DNA of 64,000 nucleotides, taken from NCBI GenBank assembly GCA_900129595.1, contig FQWG01000014.1, positions 97,496 through 161,495 of the forward strand, read 5' to 3'. Origin of the DNA: Flavobacterium frigidimaris (GTDB taxonomy: Bacteria; Bacteroidota; Bacteroidia; Flavobacteriales; Flavobacteriaceae). The notes under the pieces are model-generated. The model saw only the letters and a list, made by a program, of their open reading frames with translations. It had not been told where the DNA came from and ran no database searches. Shown piece by piece: positions 51,436 through 59,622 of this stretch. Both the position numbers and the translations under genes were made by a program. Numbering within the stretch: position 1 is the stretch's first letter; each line of letters begins with the position of its first letter.

Positions 51436-51620
51436 GATATATTTTTTTAATTTGGGTAATTTTTATTTCGAACTTTATGTTTTAAAAGCTTTTGCACTAT
51501 CAAAAAACTTTCTGTTTTCTAATTACTGCAACATGGAATTTTCATCAGACAGCATTGCATCATACTATTTGTATTTCTATTTGATCTCATTGTATTCATT
51601 TTTTAATAATTCTAAAAAAA

Positions 51621-51645
51621 AGCCTTTCATGGTGCATGAAAGGCT
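51621..51645 (-). terminator. Terminator after the Cys-rich peptide
   Basis: A perfect 10-bp stem, AGCCTTTCAT with ATGAAAGGCT, and a 5-base loop. On the minus strand it is followed by a T run (51620-51614). It lies 33 bases beyond the 51678 stop codon and before the glutamate dehydrogenase gene. Confidence 0.8.
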
Positions 51646-51677
51646 AAAAAAAAAAATAACTAACAAGTATTTCTCTA

Positions 51678-51764
51678 TTAACGCCATTTCATCGCATAGT
51701 CCTGCATGCAACACATTGTGAAGCAGCACTTGCATGGGATGATATAAAGACTATAGTTTTTCAT
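51678..51764 (-). CDS. Cys-rich 28-residue peptide
   Basis: A small ORF reading MKNYSLYIIPCKCCFTMCCM, then QDYAMKWR. It holds five cysteines in the cluster C-x-C-C-x3-C-C (residues 11-19), a hydrophobic start and a basic, aromatic end. A TAGATTTG promoter box (51780-51773) sits 8 bases before its ATG, so the mRNA would be almost leaderless. A terminator follows 33 bases after its stop, making a self-contained unit of about 150 bp. Possible roles: metal or redox-responsive leader peptide for the downstream glutamate dehydrogenase, or a free metal-binding, membrane or secreted peptide. The rest of the gene-free stretch 51436-51886 shows nothing else. Confidence 0.5.
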   Translation of the reverse strand: MKNYSLYIIPCKCCFTMCCMQDYAMKWR

Positions 51765-51772
51765 TGTTACTG

Positions 51773-51808
51773 CAAATCTATAAATATATTTCTTAAATTC
51801 TATAGAAT
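51773..51808 (-). promoter_or_regulatory. Promoter and palindrome of the Cys-rich peptide
   Basis: TAGATTTG (51780-51773, minus) is a TAnnTTTG box. The perfect palindrome ATTCTATAGAAT (51797-51808) lies just upstream of it, where a -33 box would be expected; no TTTG is present. The palindrome may be an operator. Confidence 0.55.
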
Positions 51809-51886
51809 TAGTAGAGTTTATTTTCAACAAATAATAAACACAACACAAAAACACCTGTAAATTAACGTTTTAAGGCCTGAAAAAAA

Positions 51887-52762
51887 TTATTTAAATTGCG
51901 AGATAACAATGAAAATAATAGAAATCAGAGCTAAAAAGATTCCAAAAAAATTGATTTTTGATAATTTTTCCTTGAAGAACAGCAAGCCAACAAGACTTCC
52001 TAAAATTATTACCCCCATATTCATTCCGGCAAAAACCGTTGAAGGATTTTCAGCAAAAGCCTTATGTGCTTTTAAATAAAACAAAATATTTCCGAAATTA
52101 AAGATCCCTACCAATGCGCCAAAAAGTATGTTTTTGGGTTCTAATTTTATCTTTTTAGAGCCAATTTCATACAGTGCAATTAATATAGCAACGCTAAAAG
52201 CAATACAAAACACAACAAAAAGGGATGTAGGGTAAGGCAAAGTAGTATAAAGTGCCACTTGTTTAAATAAAATATCTATAACTCCAAAACCTATTAAGAC
52301 AGCAGCCGGAAAAAACCATTTATTCTCTGTATTCTCAGATTGTTTTCTTAGAATAAATAAGAGAGCCAGAAAGCCAATTACAATTCCCACAATCTTATAA
52401 GTATTGAATTCTTCCTTAAAAATAAACCAGGCTGCAAGTATGGGTATGAATAATGATAAACGCTGAGCTGCATCTGTTTTTACAATACCAATATGTTTTA
52501 TTGAAGCCATTAAAGACAAAAAAACGAAAGGTAATAAAACGCCAATGGCAATATATATATTCCAGGGTGCTGTTGAATCGATTTCACTCAGATTGGGGCT
52601 AAAAGTAAAATAACAAAGTGCTAAGGCAACCACATAATTAAAGGCTACAATTTGAGTTGGATTGCCTTTGTATTTTCTGGTAATTTTAAAAATTACACCA
52701 ACAATAACGCTACAAAGAATACTTAAAACAAGAAATAACATAGAATTAAATTTTGAGCACAA
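51887..52762 (-). CDS. EamA/DMT family transporter
   Basis: A 291-residue inner-membrane protein with ten hydrophobic helices arranged as two EamA repeats (LVLSILCSVIVGVIFKITRK..., and ILFGALVGIFNFGNILFYLK...). Drug/metabolite transporters of this type export amino acids or other small molecules; substrate unknown. It starts 9 bases after the serine hydrolase stop, so it is the third gene of a marR-hydrolase-transporter operon. Confidence 0.85.
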   Translation of the reverse strand: MCSKFNSMLFLVLSILCSVIVGVIFKITRKYKGNPTQIVAFNYVVALALCYFTFSPNLSEIDSTAPWNIYIAIGVLLPFVFLSLMASIKHIGIVKTDAAQRLSLFIPILAAWFIFKEEFNTYKIVGIVIGFLALLFILRKQSENTENKWFFPAAVLIGFGVIDILFKQVALYTTLPYPTSLFVVFCIAFSVAILIALYEIGSKKIKLEPKNILFGALVGIFNFGNILFYLKAHKAFAENPSTVFAGMNMGVIILGSLVGLLFFKEKLSKINFFGIFLALISIIFIVISQFK

Positions 52763-52771
52763 AAATAGTAC

Positions 52772-54091
52772 TTAAACTCCTTTAGTTTTATTTTTCACCT
52801 CTTTTATTCCAGCCTTTTTAATCTCTAACTGTGTAATTTTCCCTTTTTTATTTTTAATAAATTCCAATGTAGTATTTTTATTATCAGAGCGAAAAAATTT
52901 GGTTGCAGATTCAGGAAACAATTCGATATTGTAATCAATATAATATAGTTTATTGTCTTTCTTTAAAATTTTGATGTCCCCATAATCGCCAATATACTGA
53001 TCATAAACTTTAGTATCTATTGCTGCCTGAATGTGTTTATAAGGAAGCTCTACCTCTTTCCCGAAACATATTCCGGCAAGGCCATAAGAGATATAATACG
53101 ATTTAGACTGATTATTGGATAAAACAGTAATGAAAACTTTATCCTCCGGAAATTTGTTAAACGAAGTCATTGCCCCAAAAAAACCACCATCATGAGCAAT
53201 CATCTGATGGTTTTGATTATAAAAAGGATTGATCATAAATCCAAAACCAAAATTCTGATCATTATAAGAGGTGAACATTTTTTTCTTTGATTCGGCTGAT
53301 AGTAAAATTTCACTATCAAAAAGTGCTTTGTTCCATAAATTTAGATCTTCAACAGTCGAATAAATACCATCATGACCAAAATTAAAATTCCAGTTGACAT
53401 ATGGGTTTTTAACCAATTTATCATTTTCAAAATAATACAATTGCGTCATTTTATCGACTATAATATCATTCGTTGAAACACCTGAATTGTACATTTTTGC
53501 TTTATCGAATACATGCTGTTTCAAATATTCTGAATACGATTGTCCGGATACTTTCTCGATAATTCGGGCCAATAAATAATAACCAATGTTACTGTAGGCT
53601 GTATGGGTTCCCGGCTCAAACAACAAAGGCTTTTTTGCCAGATCGCTATAAACAGAATCTTTATCAAGATCCGTTCTGGTCAAATACAATTCATCAAAAT
53701 CCATTTCTAAACCAGAATTGTGACTCAACAACATTTTTAAAGTGATTTTTTCTCCTTTAGGGAAATGGCTAAAATACTTACTAAGAGGATCCTCTAATGA
53801 AAGTTGCTTTTTTTCTGCCAATTGCAAAATAGCGGCGGCCGTAAATTGCTTTGAGACTGAAGCCAGGCTAAATTTAGAATCTATCGTATTTTTTACTTTC
53901 CATTCGTAATTAGCAAAACCATATGCTTTTTCAAATACTATCGAATCGTTTTTCGAAACCAATACAGTACCGCTAAAATCATTAATGGCAAATTGCGCAT
54001 CCATGTATTGTTCTAATTTAGTACTAAGTTCTTTTTGCGAATATCCAAAAGTAAATACCAGCAAAACCACTAGAGTTAACCTTGATTTCAT
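52772..54091 (-). CDS. Serine hydrolase, class C beta-lactamase family
   Basis: A 439-residue exported protein; signal peptide MKSRLTLVVLLVFTFGYSQ. It has the active-site motif SVSK (Ser 78, Lys 81), the tyrosine motif YSN (about residue 165, in HTAYSNIGYYLLARI) and the HDGG block (about 300) replacing KTG. This is the AmpC/DD-peptidase/esterase family; it could act on beta-lactams, peptides or esters. A C-terminal domain of about 90 residues follows. It starts one base after the marR stop and is followed by the EamA gene. Confidence 0.9.
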   Translation of the reverse strand: MKSRLTLVVLLVFTFGYSQKELSTKLEQYMDAQFAINDFSGTVLVSKNDSIVFEKAYGFANYEWKVKNTIDSKFSLASVSKQFTAAAILQLAEKKQLSLEDPLSKYFSHFPKGEKITLKMLLSHNSGLEMDFDELYLTRTDLDKDSVYSDLAKKPLLFEPGTHTAYSNIGYYLLARIIEKVSGQSYSEYLKQHVFDKAKMYNSGVSTNDIIVDKMTQLYYFENDKLVKNPYVNWNFNFGHDGIYSTVEDLNLWNKALFDSEILLSAESKKKMFTSYNDQNFGFGFMINPFYNQNHQMIAHDGGFFGAMTSFNKFPEDKVFITVLSNNQSKSYYISYGLAGICFGKEVELPYKHIQAAIDTKVYDQYIGDYGDIKILKKDNKLYYIDYNIELFPESATKFFRSDNKNTTLEFIKNKKGKITQLEIKKAGIKEVKNKTKGV

Positions 54092-54092
54092 G

Positions 54093-54533
54093 CTATTTAT
54101 TTTTACAATTGATGATTATTTTATTGAGCGTTTTATCCAGCAATGCTATTTCTTCTAAGGATAATCCATCAAGTGCTGTCTGCCTGTTGATTTGAATAAC
54201 CGGCTGTATTAGTTCGAGAGTTTTTATTCCTTTACTGGTGATTACAAGATTAAATTTTCTTCGGTCTTCCTGATGAATCGTTCGAATTAAATATTCATTT
54301 TTGACCATTAATTCGATCATTCTCGTAATCGAAGCATTGTCTTTGAAAACAAGATTGGCCAGTTCGTTTTGAGCAATATCCTGATTATCATTTAGTATAA
54401 TTAAAACCAAACATTGATCTACAGTAATATCTTTTACTACTTTGGCAATATTTTTCTGTGCCAGTTTTCGATATTCTTTTATTGCCTTTTCTATTGAATA
54501 CAATGCGGTTCCGGTTGGATTTTCAAGTTTCAT
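54093..54533 (-). CDS. MarR family transcriptional regulator
   Basis: A 146-residue winged-helix repressor (DNQDIAQNELANLVFKDNAS, ITRMIELMVKNEYLIRTIHQ, EDRRKFNLVITSKGIKTLEL). It is first gene of an operon with a serine hydrolase (1-base gap) and an EamA transporter. A perfect palindrome, TTGATATATCAA, lies in its promoter (54559-54570), so it probably represses its own operon, released by a compound that the hydrolase or transporter handles. Confidence 0.88.
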   Translation of the reverse strand: MKLENPTGTALYSIEKAIKEYRKLAQKNIAKVVKDITVDQCLVLIILNDNQDIAQNELANLVFKDNASITRMIELMVKNEYLIRTIHQEDRRKFNLVITSKGIKTLELIQPVIQINRQTALDGLSLEEIALLDKTLNKIIINCKNK

Positions 54534-54549
54534 GGTTTTTTATTTGAGA

Positions 54550-54570
54550 CAAATATAATTGATATATCAA
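54550..54570 (-). promoter_or_regulatory. Promoter and MarR operator
   Basis: TATATTTG (54557-54550, minus) is the -7 box, 16 bases before the ATG. The perfect palindrome TTGATATATCAA (54559-54570) fills the spacer just upstream. It matches 10 of 12 bases of the site before the other marR (34996-35007). Confidence 0.75.
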
Positions 54571-54637
54571 TATAAACACTATTTTTGCACAAAAAATATT
54601 TGCTGTAAATTAAAATGAGAGTTTTTAACGCAAAGAG

Positions 54638-54677
54638 TTTTGTCGCAATCCCGATAGCTATCGGGATTGCGACAAAA
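54638..54677. repeat. Perfect 40-bp palindrome
   Basis: TTTTGTCGCAATCCCGATAG followed by its exact complement, with the dispersed CCCGATAGCTATCGGG core in the middle. It lies downstream of the oxygenase gene (54724) and may act as its terminator; the reading has no loop, so it could also form a cruciform. Confidence 0.8.
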
Positions 54678-54723
54678 TTCTCATTTTTCTATCCTCTATT
54701 TTCTTTTTTCTTTTTTCTAAAAA

Positions 54724-55317
54724 CTAATCACTCTTTAACCAGCCTGTAATACTCATTCTTGTGTTTTGAGTAACCAAAACCTCATGAACCAATTCATTGC
54801 TTTTAAAGAAAACGGTTTTACCCTGAGTAGGTGCTATTTTCTGATCGTTGTTTTCCTGATGGATCATTAATTCTCCACCATCGCTTTCCTGCCAATTACT
54901 ATTGAGGTAACTGATCATAGAGTATTTACGACTTGGATTATTTTTAAACTGATCTAAATGTTTGAGATAGAAATCTCCTGTTTCGTACAACGAATAATGA
55001 AATTCGTAACCCGTAATTCCGGCATAACAGCTTTCATTCAGATAAATAATAAAGGCATCGATTTGAGCAAAGAACTCATTTTCGAACACATTATTGTGTT
55101 TTTTATCCAGCCAATAAATAGAATCACTTCTAATCGCGCCGTCATAAGACACTTTCTCTGAATTCCCGATTCCTGCAGCCATCAACAAACTTTTCTGATT
55201 GAGATCCAATAAATTTTGCTTTAAATGATTCGCTAATTCAGGACTTAAAAAATGTTCTGAGATACCCACTTTGTTTTCAATATAACTCGCAATCAGATCT
55301 TCGAAACCATTTTCCAT
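54724..55317 (-). CDS. 2OG-Fe(II) oxygenase family protein
   Basis: A 197-residue enzyme of the double-stranded beta-helix dioxygenase fold, prolyl 4-hydroxylase-like. The iron ligands are the HxD in DFYLKHLDQFKNNPSRKY and a distal His in KSNELVHEVLVTQNTRMSIT, which is followed by the Arg that binds 2-oxoglutarate. The ATG at 55317 is preferred over an in-frame ATG at 55440, whose extra 41 residues cover an unrelated Cys-containing stretch. The substrate may be a protein or small molecule. It is monocistronic. Confidence 0.85.
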   Translation of the reverse strand: MENGFEDLIASYIENKVGISEHFLSPELANHLKQNLLDLNQKSLLMAAGIGNSEKVSYDGAIRSDSIYWLDKKHNNVFENEFFAQIDAFIIYLNESCYAGITGYEFHYSLYETGDFYLKHLDQFKNNPSRKYSMISYLNSNWQESDGGELMIHQENNDQKIAPTQGKTVFFKSNELVHEVLVTQNTRMSITGWLKSD

Positions 55318-55465
55318 TTTGTTTTTGGGAAAACTGCAAATACAGTCAACGGAGCAAGGTAGAGTAATTAAAAATGGAAAGGTGCTGTTTTTGAATAAAT
55401 TAAAAAAAAGAGAAAGGCAACCATACTTTTGGCCAGCCACGCTACTTCGGTAGCTAGCTCCTATC

Positions 55466-55963
55466 CCAATGTTACTAAGTTAAGGAGAAAACTATAAAAT
55501 AATTTAACAGCTTAATCAAGAAAGCAATTAGAAAAATCCGTTTTTATCAGCGTTTTCGCTTTAGCGAATCAGTAAAATCAGCATCTAATTTTGACGCAGA
55601 TAAAACAGATTTACTTCGTAAAAACGCGGATAAAAACGGATTTGATTTGCAATAATTTTATTTTCTAAAAGCTTAACTTAATGACATTGGTTCTTGTACC
55701 TATCCGATCGAACGGACGTATTAATCAGTCTCTCCTGATAGTTATCGGGATCAGATTCAGTCTCAGTTTCACCGAATCTTGTCATCCTGACAAAGGAAGG
55801 ATCACACTAGAAACTCCGCAATAAAAATCGCCAATTTTTACAGAGCTATACTTCTGAGTCAACTTCTCGATAAAAACTTTGACAAAATTTTTTACCCATC
55901 GTTTTGTCAGGCTGAGCGGAGTCGAAGCCCATTCCAATTGGAACGCCCTTCGACTCCGCTCAG
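55466..55963. repeat. Gene-free region with several repeat families
   Basis: No gene found in 55318-56017. It holds CCAATGTTACTAAGTTAAG (55466-55484) and an inverted near-copy (55672-55690). It also holds ACGCGGATAAAAACGG-type strings and a large hairpin with arms CTGAGCGGAGTCGAAG (55912-55927) and CTTCGACTCCGCTCAG (55948-55963) enclosing the palindrome TTCCAATTGGAA. Confidence 0.65.
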
Positions 55964-56017
55964 GGTGACAAACTTAAAAATCAAGTTAATAAAAATTGCC
56001 TGAAAAACTGAAACAAA

Positions 56018-56050
56018 AAACCCGACAGGTTTTAAAAACCTATCGGGTTT
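56018..56050 (-). terminator. Terminator of the moxR gene
   Basis: AAACCCGACAGGTTT (56018-56032) with AAACCTATCGGGTTT (56036-56050), one mismatch and a 3-base loop, followed on the minus strand by a T run. It lies 38 bases after the AAA ATPase stop. Confidence 0.75.
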
Positions 56051-56088
56051 GATTTGTAATACTCAATCTTAAATTTATAATTGATAAT

Positions 56089-57552
56089 TTACAATTTACT
56101 AATATAACTTCCGTACATATCTTTAAACTGATGCCCTTGTGCAAAGCGATCTTTGCTTAATTTTTTATATTCTACCAATCCCCATAAAATAAATTCTTTA
56201 AAGAAATATTGGTCTTTTTTATCTAATTGAGGCTGGTATTTCTTCAATAAAACATCTAACGGAGTTACTTCATCCAAAATAGCCTGATATTCATTATCTG
56301 AAGCATCATCTAATAATTCGAAACCACTTTCGGCAAAAAACCATTCGATTAAATCTGAATATGGTGTTTTTGCGTCTGGTTTTTCAAGTTTCTCGATCTT
56401 AGGTAAAAGTGTTGGAAACAAAGTTCGAATAGCTGATCCTATTAAGTTTTGTGCCACCGCAGCAGCTCCCTCCTGTTCTCCTTCGTAAACCAATTCTACT
56501 TTTCCGGTAATCGCAGGAATAATTCCGATGAAATCAGACAAACGTAAATTTGTTTTGTCTACTCCGGCTTTTAAGGCACGGCGTTCTGCCGTACTCATTA
56601 AATTTTCGAAAGCAGTAATACTCATTCTCGCACTTACACCGCTTTTATTGTCGATGTATTCGCTGTCACGCGCTTCAAAACTTATTTGTTCTAAGATATC
56701 TTTGGCTAAACTTGGCACATAAACCAATTTATGTTGTGTTTCATCCAGCTTTGCCTCTTGTTCTGTAATCGTTCTGGCAATGGCAACACTCTCCGGATAA
56801 TGCGTCAGGATCTGAGATCCAATTCTGTCTTTCAATGGCGTTACAATGCTTCCACGATTGGTGTAATCTTCCGGATTCGCTGTAAAGATAAATTGCATAT
56901 CCAACGGCATTCTGAGTTTAAAACCTCTAATCTGAATATCGCCTTCCTGCAAAATATTAAACAATGCGACCTGAATTCTGGCTTGTAAATCAGGTAATTC
57001 ATTGATCACGAAAATACAACGGTTCGCTCTCGGGATCATTCCAAAGTGAATTACGCGATCATCTGCATACGATAATTTCAGGTTTGCAGCTTTGATTGGG
57101 TCAACATCACCAATTAAATCAGCTACGGTTACGTCCGGTGTTGCCAGTTTTTCAGAGAAACGCTCGCTTCTGTGCAACCACGAAATTGGGGTTTCATCTC
57201 CTTTTTCATCAATTAAATCTTTTGCAAAACGAGAAATTGGATTCAACGGATCGTCATTGATTTCAGAGCCCGCCACAAACGGAATATACTCGTCTAATAA
57301 TTCGACCATTTTACGTGCCAAACGTGTTTTTGCCTGACCGCGAAGTCCTAATAAATTGATGTTGTGACGTGATAAAATCGCGCGCTCCAATTCTGGAATA
57401 ACGGTATTCTCGAAACCATGAACGCCCTCAAACACAGGTTTTCCGGATTTGATTTTCTCACGAAGATTATTTCGTAATTCGTCTTTGATACTTGTACTTT
57501 TATATCCTGAGGCTTTTAATTGTCCTAATGTTGTTATATTATTTATTTCCAT
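56089..57552 (-). CDS. MoxR/ChlI-like AAA+ ATPase
   Basis: A 487-residue cytoplasmic ATPase. Walker A is NLLGLRGQAKTRLARKM (about residues 70-86), Walker B region CIFVINELPDLQARIQVALF, sensor 1 FIFTANPEDYTNRGSIV, and a C-terminal ISFEARDSEYIDNKSGVSAR block like magnesium-chelatase subunit I. Such ATPases act with VWA proteins to insert metals or remodel protein complexes, and a VWA gene lies 221 bases upstream on the same strand. I choose the ATG at 57552; the ATG at 57597 adds 15 residues with no family features. The client is unknown. Confidence 0.87.
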   Translation of the reverse strand: MEINNITTLGQLKASGYKSTSIKDELRNNLREKIKSGKPVFEGVHGFENTVIPELERAILSRHNINLLGLRGQAKTRLARKMVELLDEYIPFVAGSEINDDPLNPISRFAKDLIDEKGDETPISWLHRSERFSEKLATPDVTVADLIGDVDPIKAANLKLSYADDRVIHFGMIPRANRCIFVINELPDLQARIQVALFNILQEGDIQIRGFKLRMPLDMQFIFTANPEDYTNRGSIVTPLKDRIGSQILTHYPESVAIARTITEQEAKLDETQHKLVYVPSLAKDILEQISFEARDSEYIDNKSGVSARMSITAFENLMSTAERRALKAGVDKTNLRLSDFIGIIPAITGKVELVYEGEQEGAAAVAQNLIGSAIRTLFPTLLPKIEKLEKPDAKTPYSDLIEWFFAESGFELLDDASDNEYQAILDEVTPLDVLLKKYQPQLDKKDQYFFKEFILWGLVEYKKLSKDRFAQGHQFKDMYGSYISKL

Positions 57553-57666
57553 TTTTATTGAAATATATGTTTTGTTGTTATTTTTTTTTAATGACAAAAG
57601 ATTGTGTCATTACTTTGTGCAGATGCACTGCTTTCCGTCTCTACAATAAACGTTATGTATAAAATC

Positions 57667-57745
57667 GCTTCGACTCCGCTCAGCGTGACAAAACGAAAAC
57701 CTTTGAACCTTCACGAAAAACCACTTCGACTCCGCTCAGCGTGAC
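57667..57745. repeat. CTTCGACTCCGCTCAGCGTGAC direct repeats
   Basis: Two direct copies, starting at 57667 and 57724, of the dispersed CTTCGACTCCGCTCAG string (also in the hairpin at 55948), with a CTTTGAACC-type string between them at about 57700. Confidence 0.65.
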
Positions 57746-57773
57746 CACTGTAAACTGAGACTGAGGCTAAAAA

Positions 57774-58892
57774 CTACCTCACTCTCTTTTTCCTGTTCGT
57801 CTCATAATCTTCAAAAATCATTTCACCCAAACCTTTAAGTCCTGTATAAAATGCTTTTCCCTGATTGGCTTCTGTGAATTGATTGACAAAACGCTGCAAA
57901 TACGGATCGTTTGCAATCATAAATGTGGTAATAGGTATATGTAATTTTCTGGCTTGTTGCGCCTGTGTGTAACATTTATCTACGATATATTCATCAAGCC
58001 CGTTACTATTCATATAATAGGAACCGTCACGCTCGCGCACGCAGCTTGGTTTCCCGTCAGTAATCATGAAAATTTGCTTGTTGGTATTTCGCTTTCTGCG
58101 CAAAATATCCATTGCTAACTGAAGTCCTGCCACTGTGTTTGTATGATACGGACCAACTTGCAGGTATGGTAAATCCTTGATTGGAATTGTCCAGGCATCA
58201 TTTCCAAACACCAAAATATCAAGCGTATCTTTTGGATAACGCGTCGTGATTAATTCGGCCAGAGCCATGGCTACCTTTTTAGCCGGTGTAATTCGGTCTT
58301 CACCGTATAAAATCATACTGTGGCTGATGTCGATCATCAAAACCGTACTCATCTGGGCTTTGTATTGAGTTTCTTCGACCACCAGATCATTTTCGGTTAG
58401 CATGAAACTTTCAACACCATTATTGATTTGGGCATTCCGAAGACTTTCGGTGAGTGAAATACGCTCTAATCCATCTCCAAAATTAAATTCACGGAATTCT
58501 CCGGTATGTTCATCGCCATTTCCGGCATGTTTTGTTTTGTGATTTCCTGTTCCGGAACGTTTTAAATTTCCAAAAATTTGATCTAAGGCTTGTTGCCGAA
58601 TCGCGCGTTCTGTTTTAGCAGTGATTCCAAAACCGCCCGTTCCATCCTCTTTAACCTCGTCTTTTATGTAACCTTTCTTTTTTAAATCTTCGACAAAATC
58701 ATCGATTGTGTAGTTTTCGTCGGTCAGTTTATATTCTTTGTCCAACTCCCGAAGCCAGTCTATAGCTTCATCAAAATCACCCGAAGTATGGGTAATCAGC
58801 TCTTTGAAAATACCAAAAAGCTTTTCAAACGGAGACTGAAATGGGGCTTCGTATGTCTTAAAATAAAAACCTTTTTTAAATTCGTTTTTCAT
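57774..58892 (-). CDS. VWA domain protein partnering the MoxR-like ATPase
   Basis: A 372-residue cytoplasmic protein. The MIDAS motif is MLMIDISHSMILYGEDR (about residue 190). The other metal-site elements are the threonine region GPYHTNTVAGLQLAMDIL and the aspartate in IFMITDGKPSCVRERDGSYY. The N-terminal 170 residues are helical. With the ATPase gene downstream on the same strand it forms a MoxR/VWA pair of ChlI/ChlD or CoxE type. The start codon lies inside a 19-bp inverted repeat (58885-58928), see findings. Confidence 0.85.
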   Translation of the reverse strand: MKNEFKKGFYFKTYEAPFQSPFEKLFGIFKELITHTSGDFDEAIDWLRELDKEYKLTDENYTIDDFVEDLKKKGYIKDEVKEDGTGGFGITAKTERAIRQQALDQIFGNLKRSGTGNHKTKHAGNGDEHTGEFREFNFGDGLERISLTESLRNAQINNGVESFMLTENDLVVEETQYKAQMSTVLMIDISHSMILYGEDRITPAKKVAMALAELITTRYPKDTLDILVFGNDAWTIPIKDLPYLQVGPYHTNTVAGLQLAMDILRRKRNTNKQIFMITDGKPSCVRERDGSYYMNSNGLDEYIVDKCYTQAQQARKLHIPITTFMIANDPYLQRFVNQFTEANQGKAFYTGLKGLGEMIFEDYETNRKKRVR

Positions 58893-58928
58893 AATTCTAA
58901 AATTACGCTATTTTAGAATTATGAAAAA
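58885..58928 (-). promoter_or_regulatory. Inverted repeat across the VWA start codon
   Basis: TTTTTCATAATTCTAAAAT (58885-58903) and ATTTTAGAATTATGAAAAA (58910-58928) are exact inverse complements with a 6-base loop. The VWA ATG (58892-58890) is in the arm, so in the mRNA it could be buried in the stem. Confidence 0.7.
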
Positions 58929-58998
58929 AGAAACGTTTATTAATTTTTAGTTAAAGTATTTCAATAAAATAAGCCCAAATTGGCAAGAAGTCTACTAA

Positions 58999-59376
58999 TT
59001 ATTCAAACTTTCCGTCAACATAATACCAGGCATTATTTTCGAATCTGAAGGTCGAAAATTCATAATGCACCTGTGGCTGCTGGTTTGAATCGAGAAAATA
59101 GGCTTTAAATTCGACCGTATTTTCAGTAGCATTTAGAATCTCTAATTTTTGCCACTTATTGCTTGTTGCCCACTTCAGAATCTCTGGTTTCGAATAATAT
59201 TTTCGTTCAGAAACATACGTGGTTTCCATAAGATAATCAGCATTATGAGTGGCATACGCCGAAAATCTTGAACGCATCAAAGCCAAAGCTGTTAGCGCTT
59301 TCTGATTGTTTTCGAGATACAATCCGCAGCAATCTTTAAACAATAAACCGCTATCACAAAAGCATTTATTCTCCAT
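58999..59376 (-). CDS. YchJ-like (UPF0225) protein with SEC-C-type motif
   Basis: A 125-residue protein with an N-terminal metal-binding motif CFCDSGLLFKDCC (C-x-C-x8-C-C), SEC-C type, followed by the YchJ body (ALMRSRFSAYATHNADYLME) with an NTF2-like fold. The role is unknown; some members are linked to stress or protein quality control. I choose the ATG at 59376, which overlaps the end of the upstream gene by 11 bases. The next gene on this strand is the VWA protein. Confidence 0.82.
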   Translation of the reverse strand: MENKCFCDSGLLFKDCCGLYLENNQKALTALALMRSRFSAYATHNADYLMETTYVSERKYYSKPEILKWATSNKWQKLEILNATENTVEFKAYFLDSNQQPQVHYEFSTFRFENNAWYYVDGKFE

Positions 59377-59593
59377 CAACCTGCTCTTCGCCATTAATTT
59401 TTACATGCAACTGATTCAGTAAAACCTGGTATCTGCTGATTTCTCTTAAATCTTCATCTTCTTCTGCATGATCTAACATTTCGTCTAAAGTCTCATTTAC
59501 TTCAAGTAATTTGTTATTGGCTTCTCTATTGTTTTTTGCGGCAATTAAATCTATAATTTCCTGTACGCTAATTTTTAAATCTTCGAATTTCAT
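59366..59593 (-). CDS. Small acidic helical protein, unknown
   Basis: A 75-residue protein I do not recognise. It starts MKFEDLKISVQEIIDLIAAK and continues with two helical, Glu-rich stretches (LLEVNETLDEMLDHAEEDED, LREISRYQVLLNQLHVKING). It is probably a coiled-coil or helical bundle. It overlaps the YchJ-like start by 11 bases, so the two are likely co-translated. Confidence 0.7.
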   Translation of the reverse strand: MKFEDLKISVQEIIDLIAAKNNREANNKLLEVNETLDEMLDHAEEDEDLREISRYQVLLNQLHVKINGEEQVDGE

Positions 59594-59622
59594 ATCTATT
59601 ATTTTGTTATTTTTTGTTTCAG

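Noticed and set aside
51434..51721. Plus-strand open frame of 95 codons
   Set aside because: Antisense to the Cys-rich peptide unit and its terminator, spans the A/T-rich hairpin; composition typical of random AT-rich DNA.
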